Assembly: GCF_016652235.1 (NCBI RefSeq)
Contig: NZ_JAEPKU010000025.1
Location: 1 to 39,472, forward strand
Direction of reading: 5' to 3'
Length of the DNA stretch: 39,472 nucleotides
From: Dysgonomonas sp. Marseille-P4677
GTDB taxonomy: Bacteria; Bacteroidota; Bacteroidia; Bacteroidales; Dysgonomonadaceae
Made by a program: the position numbers and the translations under genes. The notes beneath the pieces were generated by a model that saw only the letters and a program-made list of their open reading frames with translations, did not search any database and was not told the origin of the DNA. Numbering within the stretch: position 1 is the stretch's first letter; each line of letters starts with the position of its first letter. Below are positions 1-9,070 of the stretch, one piece after another.

Positions 1-56
<56 letters not shown>

Positions 57-139
57 ATATAACAAAAAATAACTGTTTTTTATCAGAACAGATAGTAAAA
101 AGAGTATCTGTAGCTGATTATTTCATGATAATAAAATTT

Positions 140-180
140 ACCCTGTTTCGGAGTATTAGAATACTTTGAGACAGGGTTTT
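140..180 (+). terminator. Intrinsic terminator-like hairpin between the GA tract and susC-1
   Basis: The arms ACCCTGT (140-146) and ACAGGGT (171-177) pair perfectly. The inner arms AGTATT (152-157) and AATACT (160-165) continue the stem through a wobble-rich middle. A T-run follows. It could end a transcript from the left of the window. Because an equivalent hairpin also lies between the second GA tract and susC-2, a leader or attenuator role is an alternative. Confidence 0.7.
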
Positions 181-289
181 TATATATCCTTAAAACCTGA
201 ATACCACTTTTTATTCATAATTATTAACTTATTAAACATTTTTAACCACATGAAGAGTACACTAATCAATTATTTCTAATGCCACGCAT

Positions 290-311
290 AATGAGGTCTG
301 GATACCTCATT
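290..311 (+). promoter_or_regulatory. Leader hairpin 40 nt upstream of the susC-1 ATG
   Basis: The perfect 8-bp arms AATGAGGT (290-297) and ACCTCATT (304-311) enclose a 6-nt loop. There is no U-tract, so it is not a terminator. A hairpin in the corresponding position (5763-5788) ends 41 nt before the susC-2 ATG. This suggests a structured 5' untranslated region that may affect translation or mRNA stability. Confidence 0.45.
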
Positions 312-351
312 AAAGAAAAATCATTATTTCAGTTAACTAAAAACACACATT

Positions 352-3300
352 ATGGGAAAATTTGTAGATAAAATTATCAAAGACTATTCTAAGTGTTATT
401 GTATTCGTACATTTTTTTGTTTATTCATACTCTTTTTCTTTCAGTTTGCACAAGCGACTGCTTCCCCCGTCCATATTAACAAAAAGAATGAAAGTAGTGG
501 TATTAATCAAGATAATGTAACAGTAAAAGGTGTCATAAAAGACGAAAATGGAGAACCTCTCACAGGAGTAAGTATAGTTGTTAAAGGTACTACTACAGGA
601 ACCGTATCTGATATTGACGGAGCATACTCAATACGTATACCTAATGGAAAATCAGTTCTTTCATACTCTTTCGTAGGCTTTCTTCCTCAAGAAATATCAG
701 CTGATGGAAGAGAAGAAATAAATGTAATAATGCAGGAAAATGTAAAAGTCTTACAAGATGTAGTGGTAGTTGGATATGGTAGTACAGTAAAAAAGGATTT
801 GACTACAGCTGTAACAAGTGTTAAAAGCAAGGATTTCCTTCAGGGGGCTTCCAATAGTCCGATGCAAATGATAGACGGTAAAGTGGCTGGATTATCTATG
901 TCGAATTCAGCAGCAGCCGATCCTAATCGCTCTACTAATATGCAGGTGCGCGGAGCATCATCAATGAAGGCAGGGAATAGTCCTCTTATTGTTATTGATG
1001 GAATGCCGGGAGGAGACCTACGAAACCTAGCACAGCAGGATATAGAATCCATTACTGTACTAAAAGACGGTTCAGCTGCTGCAATCTATGGTTCGCGTGC
1101 CGCAAATGGTGTTATCTTGGTGCAAACAAAACAAGGAAAAGCTGGAAAGGTATCTATTTCATACGACTCCTATTTAGAACATGATGCTGTAGCTAAAAGG
1201 CCGGATATACTTTCTCCTGAAGAATTTGTAGAAAAAAATCGGGCTAAAGATTGGGGATATCGGACCGATTGGTATGATGCTCTTTTGAACAAAGATAATA
1301 TAGGACAGAATCACAATATCGCTTTATCCGGAGGTAGCGAGTCGTCTATTTTTAGAATATCAGCTAACTACAGAACAAAAGAAGGTATTGATATTTCCAC
1401 ATTTAGAAAAGAGTATGGTCTACGAGCAAGTTTCAAACAAACTACGCTGGAAGGCATGCTGGAAGTAGGAGGTAATATCTCATATCGTGTAGCCGATGAA
1501 GAATATTCTGGTGTTGAAAACGACACGAATAATTCTAATTATGGACAACCCACATATGATATATTTAAACAAGCTGTTAAACTAAATCCAACAGTGAGCA
1601 TAGATGAAATGGATTACTTTAAAGGTCGTTACGATGAATTTAATCCGTTAAAAGATTTACAAGAGAAGGAAGCCGGTGCCACGAAAGAATACGCTATGAT
1701 AGATTTCAATATCAAGCTTAATATAACGAAAGACTTGAATACCGAACTTAAATTAGGTAGACAAGGACGAAACTCGAAACAACGCGAGTATTACAGTAAA
1801 TATCATAGAGAATCAATTGATAATGACAGAGCAGGACGAGCTCGTCTCGAACAGCAAAACTGGGTGGACTGGACTCTTGAGTGGATAGGAAACTATGGTT
1901 TTAAAATCAACAAACATGACTTTAAACTCATGGGTGGTTACTCGTATCAGGAATTTAATTGGGAGAAATTTGGTGCTGAGAATATGGATTTTCCTAACGA
2001 TTATTATAAATATAATAATCTTGATGCTGGTGCTTGGAATAGAGCAGATGGACGATTAGGCATGTGGTCGGAAAAAAGTAAGGAGAAAACAATCGCTTTC
2101 TTAGGTCGTGTAAATTATAATTTCGACGATCAGTTTCTTGTCACTGCTTCATTGCGTTATGAAGGTAATTCTAAATTCGGAGTAGACAATAAATGGGGAT
2201 ATTTTCCGGCAGCATCAGCAGCATGGCGTTTCTCAAGATTACCAGTATTTGAAAATATATCGGCTGTAGACGACCTGAAACTTCGCTTTTCATATGGTCA
2301 AACAGGACGCTCGGGTTTTGACAGATATATTGCCATGTCAAAATATTCGCCTGCTTCATATTCCTACGTTGATGGTAAATGGATACAGGTATATGGCCCT
2401 GGAAATAATCCGAATGCAAATCTGAAATGGGAAAAGCAAATTTCCTATAATATCGGAGTTGACTATTCTTTATTCAATTCTAGATTGACAGGAAACATAG
2501 ATGCTTTTATACGTGATGGACAAGATGTTATTGGAGATTACACATCGTCTATGCCTCCTTTTATCTATTCAAATCTGATTACAAATGTTGGTACTACCAG
2601 GGATAAAGGTGTAGAATTGCAAGTAAATTGGGATGCTGTCAAAACTAAAGATATTTCTTATTCGACAAACGTTACAGCTTCATATATCAAATCCAAAATT
2701 AAATCATTCTCTAAAGGAACTTTCACAAAAGGCTATATTGATGGCGATGGACTACCTTCTCCTGGAAATCCTGGGCCGGCACAACGTTTAGCCGATGGAA
2801 GAGAAGTTGGGTCTTTCTTTGGTTATCGGTATGCAGGCGTAGATGATAAAGGTAACATTATGATATACAAAGGTGGAGTAAAAGGAGCTGAAACTATTTT
2901 GGCCGACGATGCGCAAGACTCTGACAGAACATATCTTGGGCATGGAACTCCACATTACGAAGTAGGATGGGGCAATACAATAACTTATAAAGATTTCGAC
3001 CTTAGCCTGTTTTTCCGGGGTAAGTTTGATTATCAGATATTAAATACTTATCAGATGTATTACGGTTTGGTAGCTGAGCCTGAGGTAAACTTACTTCATT
3101 CTGCCTATGAAGAAAATGCTCATATAAAAGGAGGGAAAAAGGTCTGCGATTACTTTCTCGAAAATGGGAATTATTTCAAATTAGATAATATTACTATTGG
3201 ATGGACTCCTAAAGTTAAATCTAAATATATATCTAGATTGAGAGTATATGGCACAGTGAAAAATGTATTTACTCTAACCAGCTATTCAGGGCTAGATCCG

Positions 3301-3399
3301 ACAACTGTTTCAACATCGGGATTATGGCCGGGAGTGAGTTCATTGAGTGTATATCCTGTCACTCGTAACTTTTCATTTGGAATTCAGATCAGTTATTAA
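352..3399 (+). CDS. SusC/RagA-family TonB-linked outer membrane transporter
   Basis: The product is a 1015-residue TonB-dependent outer-membrane importer that would bind a glycan together with its SusD partner. The N-terminus is a long n-region plus hydrophobic segment (about residues 18-37), read as a signal peptide. A carboxypeptidase-regulatory-like beta domain follows (about 55-130), then the DVVVVGYG segment (136-143) that marks the TonB-box/plug boundary, the plug, and a barrel ending in an aromatic residue. There is no STN domain, so it is not expected to signal to an anti-sigma factor. The susD gene starts 19 nt downstream. The start region is almost identical at the DNA level to that of the second susC gene. 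The substrate cannot be told from sequence. No enzyme gene is attached to this pair in the window. Confidence 0.95.
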   Translation: MGKFVDKIIKDYSKCYCIRTFFCLFILFFFQFAQATASPVHINKKNESSGINQDNVTVKGVIKDENGEPLTGVSIVVKGTTTGTVSDIDGAYSIRIPNGKSVLSYSFVGFLPQEISADGREEINVIMQENVKVLQDVVVVGYGSTVKKDLTTAVTSVKSKDFLQGASNSPMQMIDGKVAGLSMSNSAAADPNRSTNMQVRGASSMKAGNSPLIVIDGMPGGDLRNLAQQDIESITVLKDGSAAAIYGSRAANGVILVQTKQGKAGKVSISYDSYLEHDAVAKRPDILSPEEFVEKNRAKDWGYRTDWYDALLNKDNIGQNHNIALSGGSESSIFRISANYRTKEGIDISTFRKEYGLRASFKQTTLEGMLEVGGNISYRVADEEYSGVENDTNNSNYGQPTYDIFKQAVKLNPTVSIDEMDYFKGRYDEFNPLKDLQEKEAGATKEYAMIDFNIKLNITKDLNTELKLGRQGRNSKQREYYSKYHRESIDNDRAGRARLEQQNWVDWTLEWIGNYGFKINKHDFKLMGGYSYQEFNWEKFGAENMDFPNDYYKYNNLDAGAWNRADGRLGMWSEKSKEKTIAFLGRVNYNFDDQFLVTASLRYEGNSKFGVDNKWGYFPAASAAWRFSRLPVFENISAVDDLKLRFSYGQTGRSGFDRYIAMSKYSPASYSYVDGKWIQVYGPGNNPNANLKWEKQISYNIGVDYSLFNSRLTGNIDAFIRDGQDVIGDYTSSMPPFIYSNLITNVGTTRDKGVELQVNWDAVKTKDISYSTNVTASYIKSKIKSFSKGTFTKGYIDGDGLPSPGNPGPAQRLADGREVGSFFGYRYAGVDDKGNIMIYKGGVKGAETILADDAQDSDRTYLGHGTPHYEVGWGNTITYKDFDLSLFFRGKFDYQILNTYQMYYGLVAEPEVNLLHSAYEENAHIKGGKKVCDYFLENGNYFKLDNITIGWTPKVKSKYISRLRVYGTVKNVFTLTSYSGLDPTTVSTSGLWPGVSSLSVYPVTRNFSFGIQISY

Positions 3400-3418
3400 C
3401 AGCATTAAACAAGATATT

Positions 3419-5113
3419 ATGAAAAATTTTAAAATATTTTATCTTTTCTTATTGTCGATTATTTTAATGCCCTCTTGTACAGACTTAGGCGAGGAAGCAT
3501 TTAGTGTAATACCACTAGAGAAATATTATAATGACAAGAATTCAGTCGAGGCAGCAGTTTTGCGTCCTTATGAACATGGACACTGGTGCGCATGGGATGG
3601 AGATCGCTGGTTGTTGCAAGAACTCACTGGCGACCATTTCGTATGGACACAGAAAGGGAAACATGGTTGGGATGAAGGGCAATGGGTACGCCTACATAAG
3701 CATAATTGGGATTATTTGCAAAACCAGATTTACGGTAGCTGGACAGGTCCATATCAGGGAATTGGTTATATCAATAATACTTTGAATGACTTTAATACAC
3801 TGGATCTTTCAAATATTATCTCTGAACAGGAGAAAAAAGCTTATATAGCCGAATTGAGAGTTCTCCGTGTATGGTATTACAGTTTTCTTATCGACTTTTT
3901 TAGATATATCCCTATTAGTGAAGACAACTTAACTATTAAAGGACAATCTACACCTCAAGAGGTATTTGACTACATGGAAAAGGAGCTTAAAGATGCAATG
4001 CCTGAGCTCAGTAAAGAACCTGCGATTGGGCGACATGGACAAGCAAGTGCTGCATCCATCTTAGTAAGAATGTATTTGAATGCCAAAGTGTGGACTGGCG
4101 TTGATCGTAGTGTAGATTGTATTACTGTAGCACAAGATATAATTGGAGGCAAATACGGAATTTATTCTATTGATGGTGACTATAGAGGTCCTTTTCAATC
4201 TTTTATGGATAATAGATCTCCTGAAAATATTTTTGAATGGCCACATAAGCGAAATGTATATGAATTGGGTTGGATGTATTCAGCTTTTCATCACTACAAA
4301 TCTAACTCAATACTAGATACCGATGGTTGGAATGGTTATAACGGAATTCATCTCTCACCTTCTAGAGATTTAGATGGAACAATATACGATTTTGCAATGG
4401 GAAAACCTTACGAGAAATTTGCAGATGTAGATTATCGGAAACAAAATTATGAAGTCATTAATTCGACAGGAAACACTAAAGGCTTTTTCTTAATAGGAGT
4501 ACAATACGAATTTGATAAGGCGAAAGGCTATGGCTATGACAAATCGAAGCCTGTTACCGGCTCGGAAGAATGGACCGGCAAGCCACTTGTGTTTGTTGAT
4601 CAGGTTGGTCGTTTCTCTGAAAAACCAAATGGAAGATGGAACGAAGGCTCTCATGTTACTACAGGCGAAGAAAATTCGGGTGTGAGATTGATGAAATTTG
4701 GTCCACTTTCACATTCACGCAGCTTGTTTATGGCAAACTCTATTGCAGAAATACGCTTAGCCGAGATTTATTACTCACTTGCAGAATGCCTATATAAGCA
4801 AGGAAATAAGACAGAAGCAGCAAAATTATTAGACGAAGTCCGTAAACGCAACTATCCAGAGGCAGAATGGGCCTCATATAGCTACGAAGACAATCTGCCT
4901 ATGCTTACCGATCAGGAATTTATAGATGAATGGGGTCGCGAGTTTTTAGGTGAACATCGTAGACGTATTGATCTTATCCGTTGGGGTCGTTTTGGTGATG
5001 CATGGTGGGATAAAGATGTTGACAAAACAGATAAGGAGTATACTATATTCCCTATTCCATCAAAAGCTTTGAATGCAAATCCGCTACTAGAGCAAACAAC
5101 TCGAGGATGGTGA
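3419..5113 (+). CDS. SusD/RagB-family surface glycan-binding lipoprotein
   Basis: This 564-residue partner of the preceding SusC caps the transporter at the cell surface. I chose the ATG at 3419 because it gives a lipoprotein signal ending ILMPSC (Cys20). The longer in-frame start at 3347 lies inside susC and destroys that signal. Family landmarks are the FLIDFFRYIPI stretch and the C-terminal GREFLGEHRRRIDLIRWGRF region (about 507-526), typical of the RagB/SusD C-terminal domain. The protein is rich in Trp and other aromatics, which fits carbohydrate binding. It is cotranscribed with susC and ends just before a terminator-like hairpin at 5280-5312. Confidence 0.93.
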   Translation: MKNFKIFYLFLLSIILMPSCTDLGEEAFSVIPLEKYYNDKNSVEAAVLRPYEHGHWCAWDGDRWLLQELTGDHFVWTQKGKHGWDEGQWVRLHKHNWDYLQNQIYGSWTGPYQGIGYINNTLNDFNTLDLSNIISEQEKKAYIAELRVLRVWYYSFLIDFFRYIPISEDNLTIKGQSTPQEVFDYMEKELKDAMPELSKEPAIGRHGQASAASILVRMYLNAKVWTGVDRSVDCITVAQDIIGGKYGIYSIDGDYRGPFQSFMDNRSPENIFEWPHKRNVYELGWMYSAFHHYKSNSILDTDGWNGYNGIHLSPSRDLDGTIYDFAMGKPYEKFADVDYRKQNYEVINSTGNTKGFFLIGVQYEFDKAKGYGYDKSKPVTGSEEWTGKPLVFVDQVGRFSEKPNGRWNEGSHVTTGEENSGVRLMKFGPLSHSRSLFMANSIAEIRLAEIYYSLAECLYKQGNKTEAAKLLDEVRKRNYPEAEWASYSYEDNLPMLTDQEFIDEWGREFLGEHRRRIDLIRWGRFGDAWWDKDVDKTDKEYTIFPIPSKALNANPLLEQTTRGW

Positions 5114-5207
5114 TAATAGCAAGCAGAGTAGTATTACTATTAATCAACTAAATATTAAAGATGATCTAAAAAATTATATCTAATAAGTGCATATAAGCTT
5201 GCTATTA
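5114..5207. repeat. Long-spaced inverted repeat right after susD-1
   Basis: TAATAGCAAGC (5114-5124), immediately after the susD stop codon, is exactly the inverse complement of GCTTGCTATTA (5197-5207). The arms are 11 bp with a 72-nt spacer. The following 5217-5270 segment holds further partial palindromes (two TCTAGA sites and two TAGACTAT copies). It may fold at the mRNA 3' end. No mobile-element ends are recognisable. Confidence 0.5.
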
Positions 5208-5279
5208 CACGATACAATATCTAGACTATGTAGATGCAATAAAGCGAGCATGTAGACTATATTCTAGATTTCAAAATAA

Positions 5280-5318
5280 GTATCCCAATCGACAATAAGT
5301 TGATTGGGATACCTATTT
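5280..5318 (+). terminator. Hairpin terminator of the first susCD operon
   Basis: The arms GTATCCCAATCGAC (5280-5293) and GTTGATTGGGATAC (5299-5312) form a 14-bp stem with one wobble and a 5-nt loop. A short T-rich tail (CTATTTTG) follows. It fits the 3' end of the susC-1/susD-1 transcript. Confidence 0.7.
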
Positions 5319-5538
5319 TGTCAGATAGGACATCTATCTATTCTGATCTATTCCCTAATATTGTCTGTTAATCTTTCTTAAGTATCTGCTCTTCCTTATA
5401 TGTATAATACAAGAAGTAGAGACTAGTTAAATAAAAACACATAGAACAGACTCAAATTAATGCTCAATCTAATAAGTTATTTTACAATAAAAGCTTTCAT
5501 TTTTTCATCTGAAAATTTGGATCTTACATCTATTTTAC

Positions 5539-5587
<49 letters not shown>

Positions 5588-5654
5588 GAATATAATAAAA
5601 AAACAGATAATTTACCTAAAGGAATATTCTATATTCTTTTGGCTTTGCTTATTT

Positions 5655-5702
5655 AAAGGGAGATCCTGTATCTGATAATCAGATACAGGATCTCCCTTTT
5701 TG
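5655..5702 (+). terminator. Very strong terminator/attenuator-like hairpin before susC-2
   Basis: The arms at 5655-5675 and 5679-5699 pair perfectly over 21 bp (core GGGAGATCC...GGATCTCCC) around a 3-nt TAA loop. The 3' arm ends in a run of five T residues. It lies 69 nt after the GA tract and 130 nt before the susC-2 ATG. It has the form of an intrinsic terminator. Its position inside the leader suggests an attenuator, or the end of a small RNA that begins at or near the GA tract. Confidence 0.8.
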
Positions 5703-5762
5703 ATTTATAAACCTTTAAAACATAAGTCTATGTAAAAATCCAAACTGAATTTTCGTATCGCA

Positions 5763-5788
5763 GGAGATAAAATATATTAACAATCTCC
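5763..5788 (+). promoter_or_regulatory. Leader hairpin 41 nt upstream of the susC-2 ATG
   Basis: The 6-bp arms GGAGAT (5763-5768) and ATCTCC (5783-5788) flank an A+T-rich 14-nt loop. The stem alone is weak. Its position and the following CATTAA...AGTTAAC context match the leader hairpin of the first susC gene. Confidence 0.35.
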
Positions 5789-5829
5789 ATTAATAAAATT
5801 TTATAGTTAACAATAAATAAAAACATATT

Positions 5830-8800
5830 ATGAGAAAATTTGTAGACAAAATTTCAATATGCTACAACAAAAAACATGATAGGCGGATACTTTTTTTACT
5901 ATTCGCTTTACTGATGTTTCAATATTCTTCGGCTATAGTTACGGTAAATGAGAATTTAGATGTAAAAGAAATATTCCAGAATAGCACAACAATTAAAGGA
6001 ACAGTGAAGGATCAAACAGGAGAGCCTTTAGCTGGTGTTAGTGTCGTTCTAAAAGGTACAAGTCAGGGTACTATTACAGACCTTAACGGATCATATACTC
6101 TTTCAGTACCGAATGTTAATTCTACTATAGTATTTTCATTTATTGGATTCCATTCTCAAGAGATTGTCTTGAATGGAAAAACGACATTGGACGTCCTAAT
6201 GACTGAAGATGCAAAAATGTTAGATGATGTTGTTGTCGTAGGATACGGAACAATGCGTAAATCTGATGTAACGGGCTCCATATCTACAGCCAAGGGTAGT
6301 GATATTATAAAATCCCAGTCGTTCAATGCTCTTGACGGATTGAAGGGGAAAGCAGCAGGTGTAAATATTTTCTCTAATACAGGTCAGCCAGGTGGAGAAA
6401 TGCGTGTTATTATACGTGGTCTTTCCACAATCAATGCCTCTGCGAGCCCATTATACGTAGTCGATGGTGTGGTCATGAGAGATTTTCAGTTAGTAAATCC
6501 TAATGATATCGAATCGATTGAAGTATTGAAAGATGCTTCTTCTGCAGCTATCTATGGTGCTAGAGGTGCTAATGGTGTTATTTTAGTAACGACTAAACGC
6601 GGTACTGGCACAGGAAAGAAAGCTAGTATCTCTTATGATGGCTCCCTCTCAATTGGTACGATGGCTAGATACATGGATGTGATGGATTCTTACGAATGGA
6701 TGGATGCATTTAAACAAGGCTTGGAAAATGCGAATACATGGCAAGGCAGAAACTTCACCACAGACTTATCGCAAATATTCACAGATGAACGTTTGTTTAA
6801 TGCTGACGGTTCACCAAAGTATAATACAGACTGGCAAAGAGAAGCATCTCGTACAGCAGTCTCTCATAATCACCAGCTAAGCATCCAACGCAGTGGAGAA
6901 GCTTCTTCAATTGGTGCTTTTGTCAATTATACTGATCAACAGGGAATCTTACTTAACTCATATTTTAAACGTTTGAATGCTAAATTAGCCTATGACGACA
7001 AACCAACTAGTTGGTTATCGACCTCAGTTAATTTAATGGTAAACCATACCTGGGGTAACAGAACATCTGACAATCCCTATGGGCAGGGAGCTTTGCGTAC
7101 AATGGTGGAGCAATTACCATTTCTACCTGTTCAATTGGATGGTGAATATATGCAAACAAACTCTTTTAAAACAAGTAAAATATTAAGAGATAAAGATAAC
7201 CCCAATAGTGCAACACAAGGATTTAGCCCAGAAGGTGTAGGTAATCCTGTTGAACAGCTTACGCGGGTTCAAGCGATGCAGTATAGAACGAAAGTCTTTG
7301 GTAATGCAGCTTTGACTTTTCATCTAGCTCCTAATCTCTCTTTAAAGACACAGTTTGGTATCGATTATCAAAACAATCGTGACCGCAACTTCACTCCGGT
7401 TAAGCCACATGCAATAATTGGTTATTCTTCTGTAGGTGAAGCTTCTGCTACTAATTCAAATTCATTGTATTGGCAGGAAGAAACATATCTGAATTATAAT
7501 AAGAATTTCGACAAGCACTCTATCAACGCTATGGCTGGTATGTCATGGCAACAGTATGATTATACCAGCTTTAATGCTACTGGCAAGGAATTCACCGATG
7601 ATTTTTACGGTTATTATAATATGGGTGATGGAATTGCCCGTCCAAGTATTGGTACTGGCTATGACAAATGGACAATGAATTCATATTTCCTTCGTGCAGC
7701 ATATTCTTATGACAGTAAGTACATGGCTACTATAACAGGTCGTTACGATGGCTCATCTAAGTTTGGAGAAGACAATAAATACGCTGTTTTCCCTTCGGTT
7801 GGCTTAGGATGGATGGCTTCTAATGAAAACTTTTTGAAAGACAATCAGCTTATTAGTAAATTAAAACTGCATACTTCTTATGGGGTAACAGGTAATTCCG
7901 AGATCGGAACATTTAAATCTTTAGCTGTTGTTAGCCAATCCAAGACTATTATAGGTGATCAATTGAAAATTGTTTCTTATTTGGATAATATGCCTAATCC
8001 GAGTTTGAAATGGGAAAGAACAGGTCAGTGGGATATAGGTGCAGATCTGGGATTCTTTAATAATAGACTCAATCTGGAAGCTTCTTACTATTATAAAAAG
8101 ACAACAGACTTACTACTTGACCGTCCTGTACCTGAATCAACTGGTTACTCATCTATCTTGGACAATATAGGTGCAGTTTCGAATAGAGGTGTAGACCTTT
8201 TACTTACGGCTCATATTGTTGACAATCAAGACTTCCAATGGAGCTCTACCGTTAATTTAGCTTATAATAAAAATCGCGTGGAAAAACTGGATGAAGGAGC
8301 GTCAGTTGACCCTACCAGTGGTAAACGTCAAATAACTAAAGATGGTTTTGTGGGCTATGACATCCTGATTCGTGAAGGAGAAGAACTTTCTTCGTTTTAT
8401 GGATATAAACGAATTGGAATCTATGATGGTGTACCTTCTAACTGGGATCCGGAAACAATGAATATACCATCAACAATTGGAGAAAAGGTTACATCGAAGA
8501 ATCGTGAAATTATTGGTCATGGTTTACCTCGTTGGATGGGATCTTTCATCAATACATTCAATTATAAAGGATTCGACTTAACGCTGGACCTACAATTTAC
8601 ATGGGGTGTAGATGTTATGCAAGAGTTTTTTCATTCTACAGAAGCACGTTTCTTAACAAATGGTATCGATCGTCTTTACAAAGATGCATGGCATCCGACA
8701 TTGAATCCAGATGGTACAGCACAAGCGATACGTTTAAATAATTTTGGTATGGGAGCAAATAATCAAGCTGATGACACTTGGGTCGCCGATGGCTCTTATC

Positions 8801-9045
8801 TACGTGTTAACTTGATTCAACTGGGCTATACATTTGAACCTGCAATTATTAAGAGGATGGGCCTTTCAGCACTACGTCTATATGGAAGTGTAAATAATGC
8901 TTTCTTGTTCACTGCATCCGACTATTTGGGATATGATCCTGACAATTCATCTCGTTTGGGTGATAACAAGTGGGGGGCCAATCGCCAGTTCTTTACATAT
9001 CCACGTCCAAGAACATTTACTCTCGGAGTCAATCTAACATTCTAA
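5830..9045 (+). CDS. SusC/RagA-family TonB-linked outer membrane transporter
   Basis: The product is a 1071-residue TonB-dependent importer with the same layout as the first SusC. It has an MRKFVDKI start, a hydrophobic signal segment (about residues 21-37), a carboxypeptidase-regulatory-like domain (about 53-125), DDVVVVGYG at 132-140, a plug with the IRGLSTINASASPLYVVDG stretch typical of the family, and a barrel ending in Phe. No STN domain is present. The susD gene begins 25 nt downstream. The protease and two GH92 genes follow in the same direction, so this pair probably imports mannose-containing oligosaccharides. That substrate assignment rests on context only. Confidence 0.95.
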   Translation: MRKFVDKISICYNKKHDRRILFLLFALLMFQYSSAIVTVNENLDVKEIFQNSTTIKGTVKDQTGEPLAGVSVVLKGTSQGTITDLNGSYTLSVPNVNSTIVFSFIGFHSQEIVLNGKTTLDVLMTEDAKMLDDVVVVGYGTMRKSDVTGSISTAKGSDIIKSQSFNALDGLKGKAAGVNIFSNTGQPGGEMRVIIRGLSTINASASPLYVVDGVVMRDFQLVNPNDIESIEVLKDASSAAIYGARGANGVILVTTKRGTGTGKKASISYDGSLSIGTMARYMDVMDSYEWMDAFKQGLENANTWQGRNFTTDLSQIFTDERLFNADGSPKYNTDWQREASRTAVSHNHQLSIQRSGEASSIGAFVNYTDQQGILLNSYFKRLNAKLAYDDKPTSWLSTSVNLMVNHTWGNRTSDNPYGQGALRTMVEQLPFLPVQLDGEYMQTNSFKTSKILRDKDNPNSATQGFSPEGVGNPVEQLTRVQAMQYRTKVFGNAALTFHLAPNLSLKTQFGIDYQNNRDRNFTPVKPHAIIGYSSVGEASATNSNSLYWQEETYLNYNKNFDKHSINAMAGMSWQQYDYTSFNATGKEFTDDFYGYYNMGDGIARPSIGTGYDKWTMNSYFLRAAYSYDSKYMATITGRYDGSSKFGEDNKYAVFPSVGLGWMASNENFLKDNQLISKLKLHTSYGVTGNSEIGTFKSLAVVSQSKTIIGDQLKIVSYLDNMPNPSLKWERTGQWDIGADLGFFNNRLNLEASYYYKKTTDLLLDRPVPESTGYSSILDNIGAVSNRGVDLLLTAHIVDNQDFQWSSTVNLAYNKNRVEKLDEGASVDPTSGKRQITKDGFVGYDILIREGEELSSFYGYKRIGIYDGVPSNWDPETMNIPSTIGEKVTSKNREIIGHGLPRWMGSFINTFNYKGFDLTLDLQFTWGVDVMQEFFHSTEARFLTNGIDRLYKDAWHPTLNPDGTAQAIRLNNFGMGANNQADDTWVADGSYLRVNLIQLGYTFEPAIIKRMGLSALRLYGSVNNAFLFTASDYLGYDPDNSSRLGDNKWGANRQFFTYPRPRTFTLGVNLTF

Positions 9046-9070
9046 TTAGTAATTAAAAAAATACATTCAT

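Noticed and set aside
840-1052. Antisense open frame inside susC-1, as an example of many such frames in the window
   Set aside because: The opposite strand carries a full-length, well-supported gene. Such frames show no family features and are shadows.
3347-3418. Longer start for the first SusD
   Set aside because: It lies inside the end of susC and would put 24 extra residues before a clear lipoprotein signal. The ATG at 3419 is preferred.
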